Source: Actinophytocola sp035995025 (lineage in GTDB: Bacteria > Actinomycetota > Actinomycetes > Mycobacteriales > Pseudonocardiaceae). From it: 64,000 nucleotides of DNA. Location: contig DASYKY010000044.1 of the NCBI GenBank assembly GCA_035995025.1, forward strand, positions 9,939 through 73,938, in the 5' to 3' direction. A model generated the notes under the pieces. It was not told the origin of the DNA, did not search any database, and worked only from the letters and a program-made list of their open reading frames with translations. Position numbers and translations under genes: made by a program. Positions 25,153 to 33,246 of the stretch are shown piece by piece. How positions within the stretch are numbered: the stretch's first letter is position 1; each line of letters opens with the position of its first letter.

Positions 25153-26142
25153 TCAGCTCCAGATGTCGCGGTGGACGTTGAAGATCACTCGTGAGCCGAT
25201 CGGCTCGAGGTTGATCGGCAGCTCCTTCATACCCGACAGCCGGGCACGCACCGCCCGCTGGTGTTCGGCCGGGCAGACGACCAGGAGGAAGCCGCCGCCG
25301 CCGGCGCCGGTCACCTTGGCGCCCGTCGCGCCGGCCTCCAGCGCCGACTCGACGGCCGTGTCGATCTGCTGGTTCGACACGCCGGAGGCGAGCATTCGCT
25401 TCGCTTGCCAGCTCTTGGACATCGCGGTGCCCAGCGCGTTCAGGTCATCGGCGCGCAGCCCGTCCACCGCCTCGCCGGCGAGGTCCCGGAGCTGGTGGAG
25501 CTGGGGCAGGCGATCCGCCACATTGGCGGTCTGCTCGGCCAGGATGTTGTTGGCGCTGCGGGTGATGCCGGTGAAGAAGAGCAGCAGCTCGTCCTGCAGC
25601 TTGCGGCGCGATGGCGGGGGCAGGAACTCGTTGTCCACCACGAGGCGGTCGCCGGGGCCGAACCGGATGTCGCAGACCCCTCCGAACGCCGCTACATACT
25701 GGTCCTGCTTGCCGATGGGCTTGCGGCAGCGGTCGATCTCGATGGCGCAGGCCCGCTCGGCGAGCTCCTCGGCGGAGAGCTGCCGGCCCTGGTAGGTGAA
25801 AAGCGCCTGCAGCAGCCCGACGGTCACCGAGGACGACGAGCCAAGGCCCGAGCCGGTCGACGGGATGTCGGCGAGGGTGGTGATCTCCACGCCACCCCGG
25901 ATCCCGGCCATGTGCATGGCTTCGCGGACCAGCTCGTGCTGGAGGTCCTCGACGCGGGAGACGATCTCCTTCTTCGAGTAGTTGACGTAGATCTCGTCGT
26001 CGAAGCGCTGCTTGACGATCACGTACACGTACTTGTCGATGGCGGCGTTCAGCACGCGGCCAGCGTGCTCGCGGTAGTAGCTGGCCAGGTCGGTGCCGCC
26101 GCCGACGAGTCCGACCCGCAACGGGGTCTGGGTCACGATCAT
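25153..26142 (-). CDS. hddA: D-glycero-alpha-D-manno-heptose-7-phosphate kinase (HddA-like, GHMP family)
   Basis: A 329-residue GHMP kinase. The start TQTPLRVGLVGGGTDLASYY, the NYSKKEIV segment and the ATP loop STGSGLGSSSSVTVGLL match HddA-type kinases, which phosphorylate C-1 of D-glycero-D-manno-heptose 7-phosphate; GATGAKVTGAGGGGF is the third GHMP motif. Its ATG overlaps the stop of the nucleotidyltransferase gene (ATGA). Together with the neighbouring HddC-like, GmhB and GmhA functions it completes the GDP-alpha-heptose route. Confidence 0.9.
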   Translation of the reverse strand: MIVTQTPLRVGLVGGGTDLASYYREHAGRVLNAAIDKYVYVIVKQRFDDEIYVNYSKKEIVSRVEDLQHELVREAMHMAGIRGGVEITTLADIPSTGSGLGSSSSVTVGLLQALFTYQGRQLSAEELAERACAIEIDRCRKPIGKQDQYVAAFGGVCDIRFGPGDRLVVDNEFLPPPSRRKLQDELLLFFTGITRSANNILAEQTANVADRLPQLHQLRDLAGEAVDGLRADDLNALGTAMSKSWQAKRMLASGVSNQQIDTAVESALEAGATGAKVTGAGGGGFLLVVCPAEHQRAVRARLSGMKELPINLEPIGSRVIFNVHRDIWS

Positions 26143-26855
26143 GATGCTCGCCTGCCTTGCCACTCGTCCCTGGCGCGCGCGAGCGCGGCCGGGGTGCCGA
26201 TGTCGATGAAGTAGTCGCCGTCCAAGGTGACGGTCCTCGCCTTGCCGACCAGACGGGGCAGTAGGTGGTAGCCGATGTCGACGGGCGCCGCGCGCCGATG
26301 GCCGGGCTCGTCGAGCAGATCCAGGACGCCGGGGTGGAAGGCGTACATGCCGGCGTTGGCGAGATCGCCGCGCGGGTCGGCCGGTTTCTCCACGAAGCCG
26401 ACCAAGCGCCCGTCCTCGACGTCGACGATGCCGCACTCGGACGGTCGCGGCGCGTGGAACAACGACAGCGTGGCGATCGCGTTGCCGCCGCGGTGCGCGT
26501 CGACCAGCTCGCGGAGGTCGAAGTCGGTGAGGTTGTCCGCGTAGGCCACGAGGAACATCTCCTCGCCCGCGACGAAGTCGCGATTGGCGAGCAGGGTGCC
26601 GGCGCTGCCGAGCAGCGTCGGCTCCTCGGCCAGCCGGACCTTCGGCGCGCCGGACCGTGCGGCCACGTGCGCGCGCACGACGTCGGGCAGATGGTGCAGG
26701 TTGACCAGTACCTCGTCCGCGCCTGCCGCGGCGAGCGCGTCCAGCCAGATGTCCAACATCGGCGTGCCGCCGATGGGCAGCATGCACTTCGGCGTCCGGT
26801 CGGTGAGCGGGCGCAGCCGGGTGCCGAGCCCGGCGGCAAGCAGGAACGCCTTCAC
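26139..26855 (-). CDS. hddC: Heptose-1-phosphate guanylyltransferase-like nucleotidyltransferase (HddC-like)
   Basis: A 238-residue nucleotidyltransferase. The N-terminus AFLLAAGLGTRLRPLTDRTPKCMLPI holds the GxGTRL loop and the conserved Lys, and the metal-binding Asp sits in VAYADNLTDFD. The size and the short C-terminus fit the heptose-1-phosphate group rather than RmlA. The preference for GTP is inferred from the HddA-type kinase beside it; sequence alone does not decide the nucleotide. ATGA overlaps on both sides. Confidence 0.85.
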   Translation of the reverse strand: MKAFLLAAGLGTRLRPLTDRTPKCMLPIGGTPMLDIWLDALAAAGADEVLVNLHHLPDVVRAHVAARSGAPKVRLAEEPTLLGSAGTLLANRDFVAGEEMFLVAYADNLTDFDLRELVDAHRGGNAIATLSLFHAPRPSECGIVDVEDGRLVGFVEKPADPRGDLANAGMYAFHPGVLDLLDEPGHRRAAPVDIGYHLLPRLVGKARTVTLDGDYFIDIGTPAALARARDEWQGRRAS

Positions 26856-27964
26856 CGCCGTGTCTTCCGTACCACGCCGTGCGCCCGCATCGTCGTGTCC
26901 GCCTCGGTCAGGATCTCCCGGAGACCCGGCGTTCGGTCCAGCCAGGCGGCGTACTCGGCGACCGAGTCGGCCGGCGTGCGCCTTGGCACCCAGCCGAGCT
27001 GCTTGAGCGCGTCGATGTCGGAAAGGACATGCCTGGTGTCCCCGTACCGGTACTCACCACTGATCTCGGCCTTCCGGTCGGACCCGTACTGCCGGCGCAC
27101 CATGTCCGCGAACTCTTCGGTCGGGTAACCCACGCCGCCGCCGACGTTGTACACCTGGCCGACCGCGCGATCGTCGGTGAGCACTAGCACGTTGGCATCG
27201 ACCACGTCGTGGACGTTGACATAGTCGCGAATGGACAGACCGTCCTCGTACAGGGTGGGCGCGCCGCCGAGCAGGTAGTGCAGGCAGAAGATGCGGCACG
27301 CGCCCGAGTACGCGTTGGAGAACGCCTGCCGCGGGCCCTGCACGCCGCTGTATCGCAGGGCGACGGTGGGGATGCCGTAGCGCCGGCCGAGGTGCACGGC
27401 CACCCGCTCCTCGGCGTGCTTCGACATCCCGTAGGCGCTCTGCGGGTTCGCTACCTGCTCGGGCGTCGCCCGCATCTCGACCGGTCCACCGCACTCCGGG
27501 CAGGTGATGTCCCACCTGGCCCGGGCGAGCGCCGACTCGGGACGCATGTCCGGCAGCAGCGCACCGTGTTCGGCACACCAGTAGAGACCCTCGCCCATGG
27601 CCGCCTGCGACGAGGCGACCACGACCCGGTGGAGATCGAGCCGCTCCTCGGCGATGATCTCGAACAGCAGCGCCGTCGCGGTGACGTTGATGTCGAAGAA
27701 CGCGGCGAAGTCGGGCAGATGGTCCTGGTGGGCGGCGAAGTGGTACACCGCGTCCACCCGGCGCAGCAGTGGAGCGAGCACGTCGCGATTGCGGATGTCG
27801 CCGACGACGAGCTCGGCGCCGGGCGTCCGGTGGTTCGGCACCCGGTCACGGTGGACGGGCGCCGTCAGAGCGTCCAGCACGACCACGTCATGGCCGAGCG
27901 ACACCAGACGGTCGCACGTGTGCGAACCGATGAAACCGGCGCCGCCGGTGACCAGAACCCTCAT
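26852..27964 (-). CDS. NAD-dependent epimerase with zinc-ribbon insertion (dTDP-rhamnose 4-epimerase-like)
   Basis: A 370-residue extended SDR. The NAD loop TGGAGFIGSHTCDRL is at the N-terminus and the catalytic YGMSK follows. Between the active-site strand (VVASSQAAMGEG) and the Tyr lies an insertion with WCAEHG and TCPECGG, giving a C-x2-H plus C-x2-C set that can bind zinc. The same kind of insertion is known in dTDP-L-rhamnose 4-epimerase-type proteins. In this gene context it could act on GDP-heptose or on a product of the + arm. It overlaps both neighbours by ATGA. Confidence 0.85.
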   Translation of the reverse strand: MRVLVTGGAGFIGSHTCDRLVSLGHDVVVLDALTAPVHRDRVPNHRTPGAELVVGDIRNRDVLAPLLRRVDAVYHFAAHQDHLPDFAAFFDINVTATALLFEIIAEERLDLHRVVVASSQAAMGEGLYWCAEHGALLPDMRPESALARARWDITCPECGGPVEMRATPEQVANPQSAYGMSKHAEERVAVHLGRRYGIPTVALRYSGVQGPRQAFSNAYSGACRIFCLHYLLGGAPTLYEDGLSIRDYVNVHDVVDANVLVLTDDRAVGQVYNVGGGVGYPTEEFADMVRRQYGSDRKAEISGEYRYGDTRHVLSDIDALKQLGWVPRRTPADSVAEYAAWLDRTPGLREILTEADTTMRAHGVVRKTRR

Positions 27965-29109
27965 CGCCGGCCGGTGCGCCGGGCGTGGACCTCGCGATAC
28001 ACGGCCAAGGTCTGCTCGGCGGTGGTCGCCCAGGTGAACTGGCCCGCGTGCGCGAGCCCGAGGGCGCGGAGCCGGTCGGCTTCCGAGCCGCAGGCGGCGA
28101 GCACGGCGTCGGCGATCGACCCGGGGTCCGCGGGGTCCACCAGCAGCGCCGCGCCACCGGCCGTCTCGGGGTTCGACGTGGCGTCCGACGTGACCACCGG
28201 GCAGCCGCACGCCATGGCCTCGAGGAGCGGCAGGCCGAACGTCTCGTTGAAGGACGGATACACGAAGACGTCGGCGGCGCGGTAGAAGTGGACGGTCTCC
28301 TCGAGCGGCACGCCGCCGACCCACACGACGTCGTCGGCGATGCCGAGCTCGTCGGCCAGGGCGCGGAGCTCGGCGGCGTGCTTGCCGTCGCGCCCCGGTC
28401 CGACCATCGCGAGCTGCCGGTCGCCAAGCCGTGCCTTCGCCGCCGCGAAGGCACGCAGCAGCCCGGCGCCGTTCTTGTACGGCCACAGCGACGAGACGAA
28501 CAGCACGAAGGGTTTCGTGACGCCGTACCTGTCGGCGACGTGCGCCCGCGCGTCGCCGCGGTCGCCGGGGTGGAACATGTCGTGGTCCACCGCTTCCCGG
28601 ACGAGGTGCAGCTTGGCCGGATCGACGTCCAGGTGCTGCTCCACCTCCCGGCGCAGGCTCTCGGAGTTGATGATGATCGCGTCGGCCGTCCGCATGGTGC
28701 GGGGATAGCTCATCCGCCGGTACATGCGCACCGGAAGGCTGATCGACTCCGGCGCGACATAGGCGTGCAGCGACTTGAGATGGACCACCATCGCCGGCGC
28801 CGCTCTGATCACCGGCGCCAGCATGGTGTTGAAGACGTCGATTCCTGCGCGCCGCAACCGGAACGGGGCATAGAGGTGCTCGCTCAGCGTGCGCAGCGAG
28901 CGACGCTCGTTCGACCAGGGGAACGGGATGTAGTGGACGTCCGGACCGTAGCCCTCGTGGAACCGTCGCAGCTTGTCGCTCACCAGGAGGTGGAACTCCT
29001 CGCCGTCGGTGAGCAGCTTGGCCATCTCGGGAATGATGTGCGTCCAGAACCAGTGCGCTCCCGACGGGTTGTCCGGGTCGTCGGTGAGCAGGTTGATGGC
29101 GACACGCAT
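27961..29109 (-). CDS. Family 4 glycosyltransferase
   Basis: A 382-residue GT-B enzyme. The donor-binding half has VLFVSSLWPYKNGAGLLRAF, the DDVVWVGGVPLEE strand and the E-x7-E motif in NETFGLPLLEAMACGCPVV. The acceptor half starts MRVAINLLTDDPDNPSGAHW. Given its place between the epimerase and the GmhB-GmhA fusion it may be the heptosyltransferase of the repeat unit; that is inference. ATG 29109 is chosen because it follows the upstream stop closely; an in-frame ATG 10 codons earlier lies inside the upstream gene. Confidence 0.88.
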   Translation of the reverse strand: MRVAINLLTDDPDNPSGAHWFWTHIIPEMAKLLTDGEEFHLLVSDKLRRFHEGYGPDVHYIPFPWSNERRSLRTLSEHLYAPFRLRRAGIDVFNTMLAPVIRAAPAMVVHLKSLHAYVAPESISLPVRMYRRMSYPRTMRTADAIIINSESLRREVEQHLDVDPAKLHLVREAVDHDMFHPGDRGDARAHVADRYGVTKPFVLFVSSLWPYKNGAGLLRAFAAAKARLGDRQLAMVGPGRDGKHAAELRALADELGIADDVVWVGGVPLEETVHFYRAADVFVYPSFNETFGLPLLEAMACGCPVVTSDATSNPETAGGAALLVDPADPGSIADAVLAACGSEADRLRALGLAHAGQFTWATTAEQTLAVYREVHARRTGRR

Positions 29110-29113
29110 GTGG

Positions 29114-30304
29114 TCAGAACGTCTGGGAGGCAACGGCATCAGGGGTCATCCGAGTCTGTCGAACGTACTGGGCGAGTAGGTGCATGCACGCTTGGTGGGT
29201 GTCCTCGACGATCCCGTAGTTCGCGGAGTCGACGTGTATCGCGACATCGGCGCGCTGCCGGGCGGGACCGCCCTCGAATCCGGTCAGCGCGACGCTCGGC
29301 ATCCCGTGCGCGCGGGCCCAGTCCAGCGCCAGGACGATGTTCTGGGACCGGCCGGACGAGGACACCGCGATGAGCACGTCACCCGGCCGGGCCTGCGACT
29401 GCAGCTGGTACTCGAAGACATGGTGGTAGCCGAGGTCGTTGGCGATGGCGCTCAGCAGCTCGACGTTCGTGCTGAGGCTGTGCACTCTCGGGGTCAGGTC
29501 GGTGCCGGTCCGCACGCCCTTGAGGTGGTCGCACTGCAGATGGTTCGCGATGGACGCGGAACCACCGTTGCCACAGGAGAAGACGGCGGCGTCGCGCTGG
29601 TGCGCGGCCGTGAGGATGTCGGCGGCCCGGCTGACCTGCGCGAGGTCGACGGTGCCGAAGGCGCGGGCCAGCTCGGCGACGTACGCGCTGCCGTAGCTGT
29701 CGGCCCGGTCGAACTTGCTCGCGGGGAAGCGGGGCCGGTCGGCGGTCGTCGCGGCCGCGCCGCCCGCGCCGCGGCGCAGGATGAACTCCACGGCGCCGGC
29801 CAGGTCGGGGAACGAGGGCACGCCCGGCTCCGCGGCGGTCGGTGGCCCGACGTACAGCGGGCTCGCGCCGACCGCCTTCGCCAGGCCGATGTCCGCGGTG
29901 CTGTCGCCGACCACCCAGGACGCCGTCAGGTCGAGGTCGAGCGCGTCCGCGGCGGCGAGTGCCATGCCGGGCGCGGGTTTGCGGTCGGAGCTCACCCTGG
30001 CGAACGCGTCGACGGTGCCGTCCGGGTGGTAAGGACAGAACAGCCACAGGTCGACGTGGGCGCCGCAGCGCGCCAGCTCGGCGATCATGTGCTTGTGGAC
30101 CTGCTGAACGTCGTCGACGCCGTAGAGGCCGCGCGCCACACCGGCCTGGTTGGTGACCACCACGACGGGAATGCCGGCGTCGTTGAGCGCGGCGATCGCG
30201 GCGATCGAGCCCTCGATGAACTCGACCCGGTCGACCGAGCCCACGTAGCCGCTGTCGGCGATGATCGTGCCGTCCCGGTCCAGAAGTACGCCTGCCCGAC
30301 TCAT
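29114..30304 (-). CDS. gmhB-gmhA: GmhB-GmhA fusion: heptose bisphosphate phosphatase + sedoheptulose-7-phosphate isomerase
   Basis: A 396-residue two-domain protein. Residues 1 to about 185 are a HAD-IIIA phosphatase with LLDRDGT (Asp9, Asp11), VVVTNQAGVARG and WVVGDSTADIGLA, matching GmhB. GmhB enzymes bind zinc in a CxH...CxC loop before RKP; here CPYH is present but the second pair is replaced (VSSDRKP). Residues about 200-396 are a SIS domain with FSCGNGGSASIANHLQ, NDLGYHHVFEYQ and SSSGRSQNIVLAL, matching GmhA. The two steps flank the HddA step in the pathway, so the fusion ties steps 1 and 3. A 133-bp gap upstream may hold an internal promoter. Confidence 0.9.
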   Translation of the reverse strand: MSRAGVLLDRDGTIIADSGYVGSVDRVEFIEGSIAAIAALNDAGIPVVVVTNQAGVARGLYGVDDVQQVHKHMIAELARCGAHVDLWLFCPYHPDGTVDAFARVSSDRKPAPGMALAAADALDLDLTASWVVGDSTADIGLAKAVGASPLYVGPPTAAEPGVPSFPDLAGAVEFILRRGAGGAAATTADRPRFPASKFDRADSYGSAYVAELARAFGTVDLAQVSRAADILTAAHQRDAAVFSCGNGGSASIANHLQCDHLKGVRTGTDLTPRVHSLSTNVELLSAIANDLGYHHVFEYQLQSQARPGDVLIAVSSSGRSQNIVLALDWARAHGMPSVALTGFEGGPARQRADVAIHVDSANYGIVEDTHQACMHLLAQYVRQTRMTPDAVASQTF

Positions 30305-30437
30305 CTGCCACCACCCCTCGGAGCTCTCCCACAACCGCTCAGCCCACCGAGATGAGCGACATCCCCCGCTGCGTCTAGGGTCGTCGAAGGAGCCGTCGTC
30401 GTTACACAGACCGGTAAACCGGCGACCGGGCTGGTCC
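30305..30437 (-). promoter_or_regulatory. Possible internal promoter region before heptose genes
   Basis: This is the second largest gap in the - arm, after the 139-bp leader of the Wzz genes. It contains the palindrome CCGGT-AA-ACCGG (30411-30422) and no gene. It may carry a promoter driving the heptose sub-operon, but no clear -35/-10 pair is seen. Confidence 0.35.
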
Positions 30438-31688
30438 TCATTCGACGCTCCTTTGTAGAGGTTTCGGGCTGTTGGACGCAGTCGGCACGCACAGGCTGGC
30501 GGCCACCACGAGGTGCAGCAGGTACGGCGAGGCGTCACCGAGGCCGGACTCGGTGTAGGAGGACGCGATGCAGTACACGATCAGGAAGATCGCGCACGCC
30601 CGGGACGGGGACGGCGGCCGCAACGCCGCCACCATGAGCAGCGTGATCACGAACAGCGCGACGAGCACGACGCCGACGAGACCCTGCTCGTGGTAGACGG
30701 AGAGCCAGCTGTTGTCGATCGGGAGGCCGTTGAAGGACTTGTTCGACAACCCGACGCCGAACGTCTGCTCCGCCCACGTGCGCGGTGCGGCCAGCAGCGC
30801 GTCCCAGGTCTTCGCCCGGCCGGTGAGGCTTGCGAAGTTCTCCGAGTCCTGGCCGCGCTGGAGCCACGCCTCCACGGCCGGCCCGAAGGCCACCGCGACG
30901 ACGCCGACGCAGATGATCCCTCTGGTGAACGCGCGGCGAGCGCGAACACTGGTGAGCAGCAGCGACAGGCTGGCGACCGCCAGTCCGACCAGGAGGCCGA
31001 TGGTGGCCGTCCTGGTGTGGCTGAGCAGCAACAGGACCACCGCCGGGCCACCGATGAGGACCGCACTCCTGGCATCGGTGCTCTTGCTCAGCCAGAGTAC
31101 GAAGACGAGCCCGGCGGCCACCGCCGCATACTGACCGACCTGGGGAGCCGCGATCGGCCAGACCGCGCCGACCAGACGCCCGCCGTACTCGTCCGGCAGA
31201 GCGAGGCCCGGGGCGACGACCAGGCCGGCGGCCACCGTCACCAACACCGCCATGAGCGCCTTGATGTGCTTGCGCACGAGTGTCAGCGTGCCGTCCCACC
31301 AGTAGCTGAGCAGCCACAGCGTGGCGACGAAGATCATCAGCCGGCCCCAGCGGAACAGCGCACCCAGACCGGACTCCAACGAGGAACTGCCGACGACGCT
31401 CATGAGTGCCAGCAACGTCAGCAGCAGAAGGTAGGCGCTCGGACGAATTCGCACCCGTGGGTTGACCAGAAGCGCGAGCACGAAGGCGACGGCCATCGAG
31501 CCCATGGTGACTACTTGCATGACCGGCCGTGGAATCGACAGGACCGTCACCACCTGCTGGGAGCCGAGCGTGTTGACGACCAGCAGGGCCCAGGCGACAC
31601 CGACCATCGTCGGCACCCTGGGAGCTTCCCGCTGCGCCGGACGGACATACACGTCGAGCGGCGCTCCGGTCGGTGGCCTCACCCGCAT
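30438..31688 (-). CDS. O-antigen ligase/polymerase family membrane protein (Wzy-like)
   Basis: A 416-residue protein with about 10-12 membrane helices and a long periplasm-side loop with the Wzy_C-like region (EQTFGVGLSNKSFNGLPIDNSWLSVYHEQGLVGVV). It would polymerise or ligate lipid-linked repeat units outside the membrane. As the only such protein in the locus, it is the best candidate for the Wzy polymerase. Its ATG overlaps the stop of the beta-helix gene by one base (TGATG). Confidence 0.85.
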   Translation of the reverse strand: MRVRPPTGAPLDVYVRPAQREAPRVPTMVGVAWALLVVNTLGSQQVVTVLSIPRPVMQVVTMGSMAVAFVLALLVNPRVRIRPSAYLLLLTLLALMSVVGSSSLESGLGALFRWGRLMIFVATLWLLSYWWDGTLTLVRKHIKALMAVLVTVAAGLVVAPGLALPDEYGGRLVGAVWPIAAPQVGQYAAVAAGLVFVLWLSKSTDARSAVLIGGPAVVLLLLSHTRTATIGLLVGLAVASLSLLLTSVRARRAFTRGIICVGVVAVAFGPAVEAWLQRGQDSENFASLTGRAKTWDALLAAPRTWAEQTFGVGLSNKSFNGLPIDNSWLSVYHEQGLVGVVLVALFVITLLMVAALRPPSPSRACAIFLIVYCIASSYTESGLGDASPYLLHLVVAASLCVPTASNSPKPLQRSVE

Positions 31689-33229
31689 CAGCCCTCACCT
31701 CGTGGCATGAATGTGCTGCCCTTGTCCTGTCCGTACCGATCCCCTTGCCACGCGGCCTGCTCGATCAGCTGGCTCGCGTCAAACGGGACGAACGACCACG
31801 GCCCGACATAAGTGTTGTCATGCCACCGGTTGTCCTGGTCGAAGGTGAGTGCTTGCTGGACCACATCCCCCTGGTACGGCGACCAGTCCGGGAAGGTGCC
31901 GACGTTCGCCAGGATCGCCATCCGTCCGCACAACGTGGACTCGCAGCCCATCGCGTCCGGGTCGTAGGTGAACCGGTTGTCGTGGATGTCGACGCGCTTG
32001 GTCTTCCACCGGCAGTCGTCGTACAGCGGCCCGGTCTTGATCGCGGGTTGCGTGCACTTCGAGGTCTTGCTCACCAGCCGGGTGCAGACGCCCGTAGAGG
32101 TGTTGGCCGCGCTGTTGCAGAAGCGGTCCGCGTTCTCCCACAACGTGATGCCGGACCAGTTGTCCGTGAGGTTGTTGCCGTAGATCTCGATCTTGTCGGT
32201 GCGGGCCTTGACCCGCGGCTCGCCGCCGGCCTCGGAGAGGTAGATGGCCGCCGAGGGGAAACTGTCGCCGTTGCCGGCGAAGGTCTTGCCCTCCACCCAG
32301 TTGTTGCGGCGGATCGTGTTGTTCTTGATGATCGCGTTGTAGCTGGTCTCGTAGAAGATCGCGGTGGCGTCGTTGTCCTCGATGAGGTTGTCCTCGAAGA
32401 CGAAGTCGTTGTTGTTGGTGTCGGCCCACAGCCCGGGGCCCCGGTTGTCATGCACCCAGTTGCCACGGATGTCGGCGCCGTTGACCGACCAGAACTTGGC
32501 GCCGCCGGTGCAGCCACAACCATCTACTTTGGACTCCCAGTCACCGGTGTTGTTACCGACGATCTCGTTGCCCTCGACGACGAGACCGGTGATGGCGCCG
32601 TCGGCCTGGTACGCGTTGATGCCGTACTGGCCATTGTCCCGCAGGCAGTTCCCGCGCACCTGCTGGCGAGCGCCGGCCATCATGCCGGCGCCGTCGTTGT
32701 TCTGAATGGTGTCGTGCTCGATCGTCCACCCGTCGCCGGAGTCGTGGTTGACCACGCCTTCGTTGCGTGGGGGCACGAATCCCCGCACCGTCAGGTGCCG
32801 GATGGTGACGTTCTGGGCCTGGCCGGAAAACGCGTACAGGTTGATGCGTCGACCGTCCAGGACCGCGCCGGGAGCGCCGAGATATATGTCCCCCGCCTTC
32901 GGCATGACCTGGTCGTACTCACCGTCGCCCAGCCGGTGCGTGCCGGGCGCGAGCCAGAATGTCGTGCCGGGAGGGTTCGCCTCGGTCTTCGTGGACAGGT
33001 CGTTGCTGACGCCGGGATCGATCTCGACCGCGCCCGCGGGCGCGGACGTCGGGCCCGGCTTGGTGTGGTCACACACGGCGGCCACCGGGCCGGTCGGGGC
33101 AGAGCCGGTCCCGCCACCTCCACCGGTATCGCCATCGTTCGCGAGAGGCGTCGTGCACGCGAACAGCAGGGGCGACAGTGCACACAGCACCACCAAGCGG
33201 GTGGTGCGGGTCCACGGTCGGGTGTTCAC
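31688..33229 (-). CDS. Exported right-handed beta-helix lipoprotein
   Basis: A 513-residue lipoprotein. The signal peptide ends in the lipobox LLFAC (Cys25), followed by a Gly-rich linker. The rest is built from parallel beta-helix repeats: Asn/Asp-rich rungs such as IEHDTIQNNDGAGMM, VVEGNEIVGNN and FEDNLIEDNDATAIF. Such folds bind or cleave acidic polysaccharides. Several Cys pairs (GCGC, FCNS, DCRW) suggest disulfides. The GTG at 33229 has GGAGG 7 nt upstream. It may trim or hold the polymer made by this locus. Confidence 0.85.
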   Translation of the reverse strand: MNTRPWTRTTRLVVLCALSPLLFACTTPLANDGDTGGGGGTGSAPTGPVAAVCDHTKPGPTSAPAGAVEIDPGVSNDLSTKTEANPPGTTFWLAPGTHRLGDGEYDQVMPKAGDIYLGAPGAVLDGRRINLYAFSGQAQNVTIRHLTVRGFVPPRNEGVVNHDSGDGWTIEHDTIQNNDGAGMMAGARQQVRGNCLRDNGQYGINAYQADGAITGLVVEGNEIVGNNTGDWESKVDGCGCTGGAKFWSVNGADIRGNWVHDNRGPGLWADTNNNDFVFEDNLIEDNDATAIFYETSYNAIIKNNTIRRNNWVEGKTFAGNGDSFPSAAIYLSEAGGEPRVKARTDKIEIYGNNLTDNWSGITLWENADRFCNSAANTSTGVCTRLVSKTSKCTQPAIKTGPLYDDCRWKTKRVDIHDNRFTYDPDAMGCESTLCGRMAILANVGTFPDWSPYQGDVVQQALTFDQDNRWHDNTYVGPWSFVPFDASQLIEQAAWQGDRYGQDKGSTFMPRGEG

Positions 33230-33246
33230 AGCGGGTCCTCCAAGGG

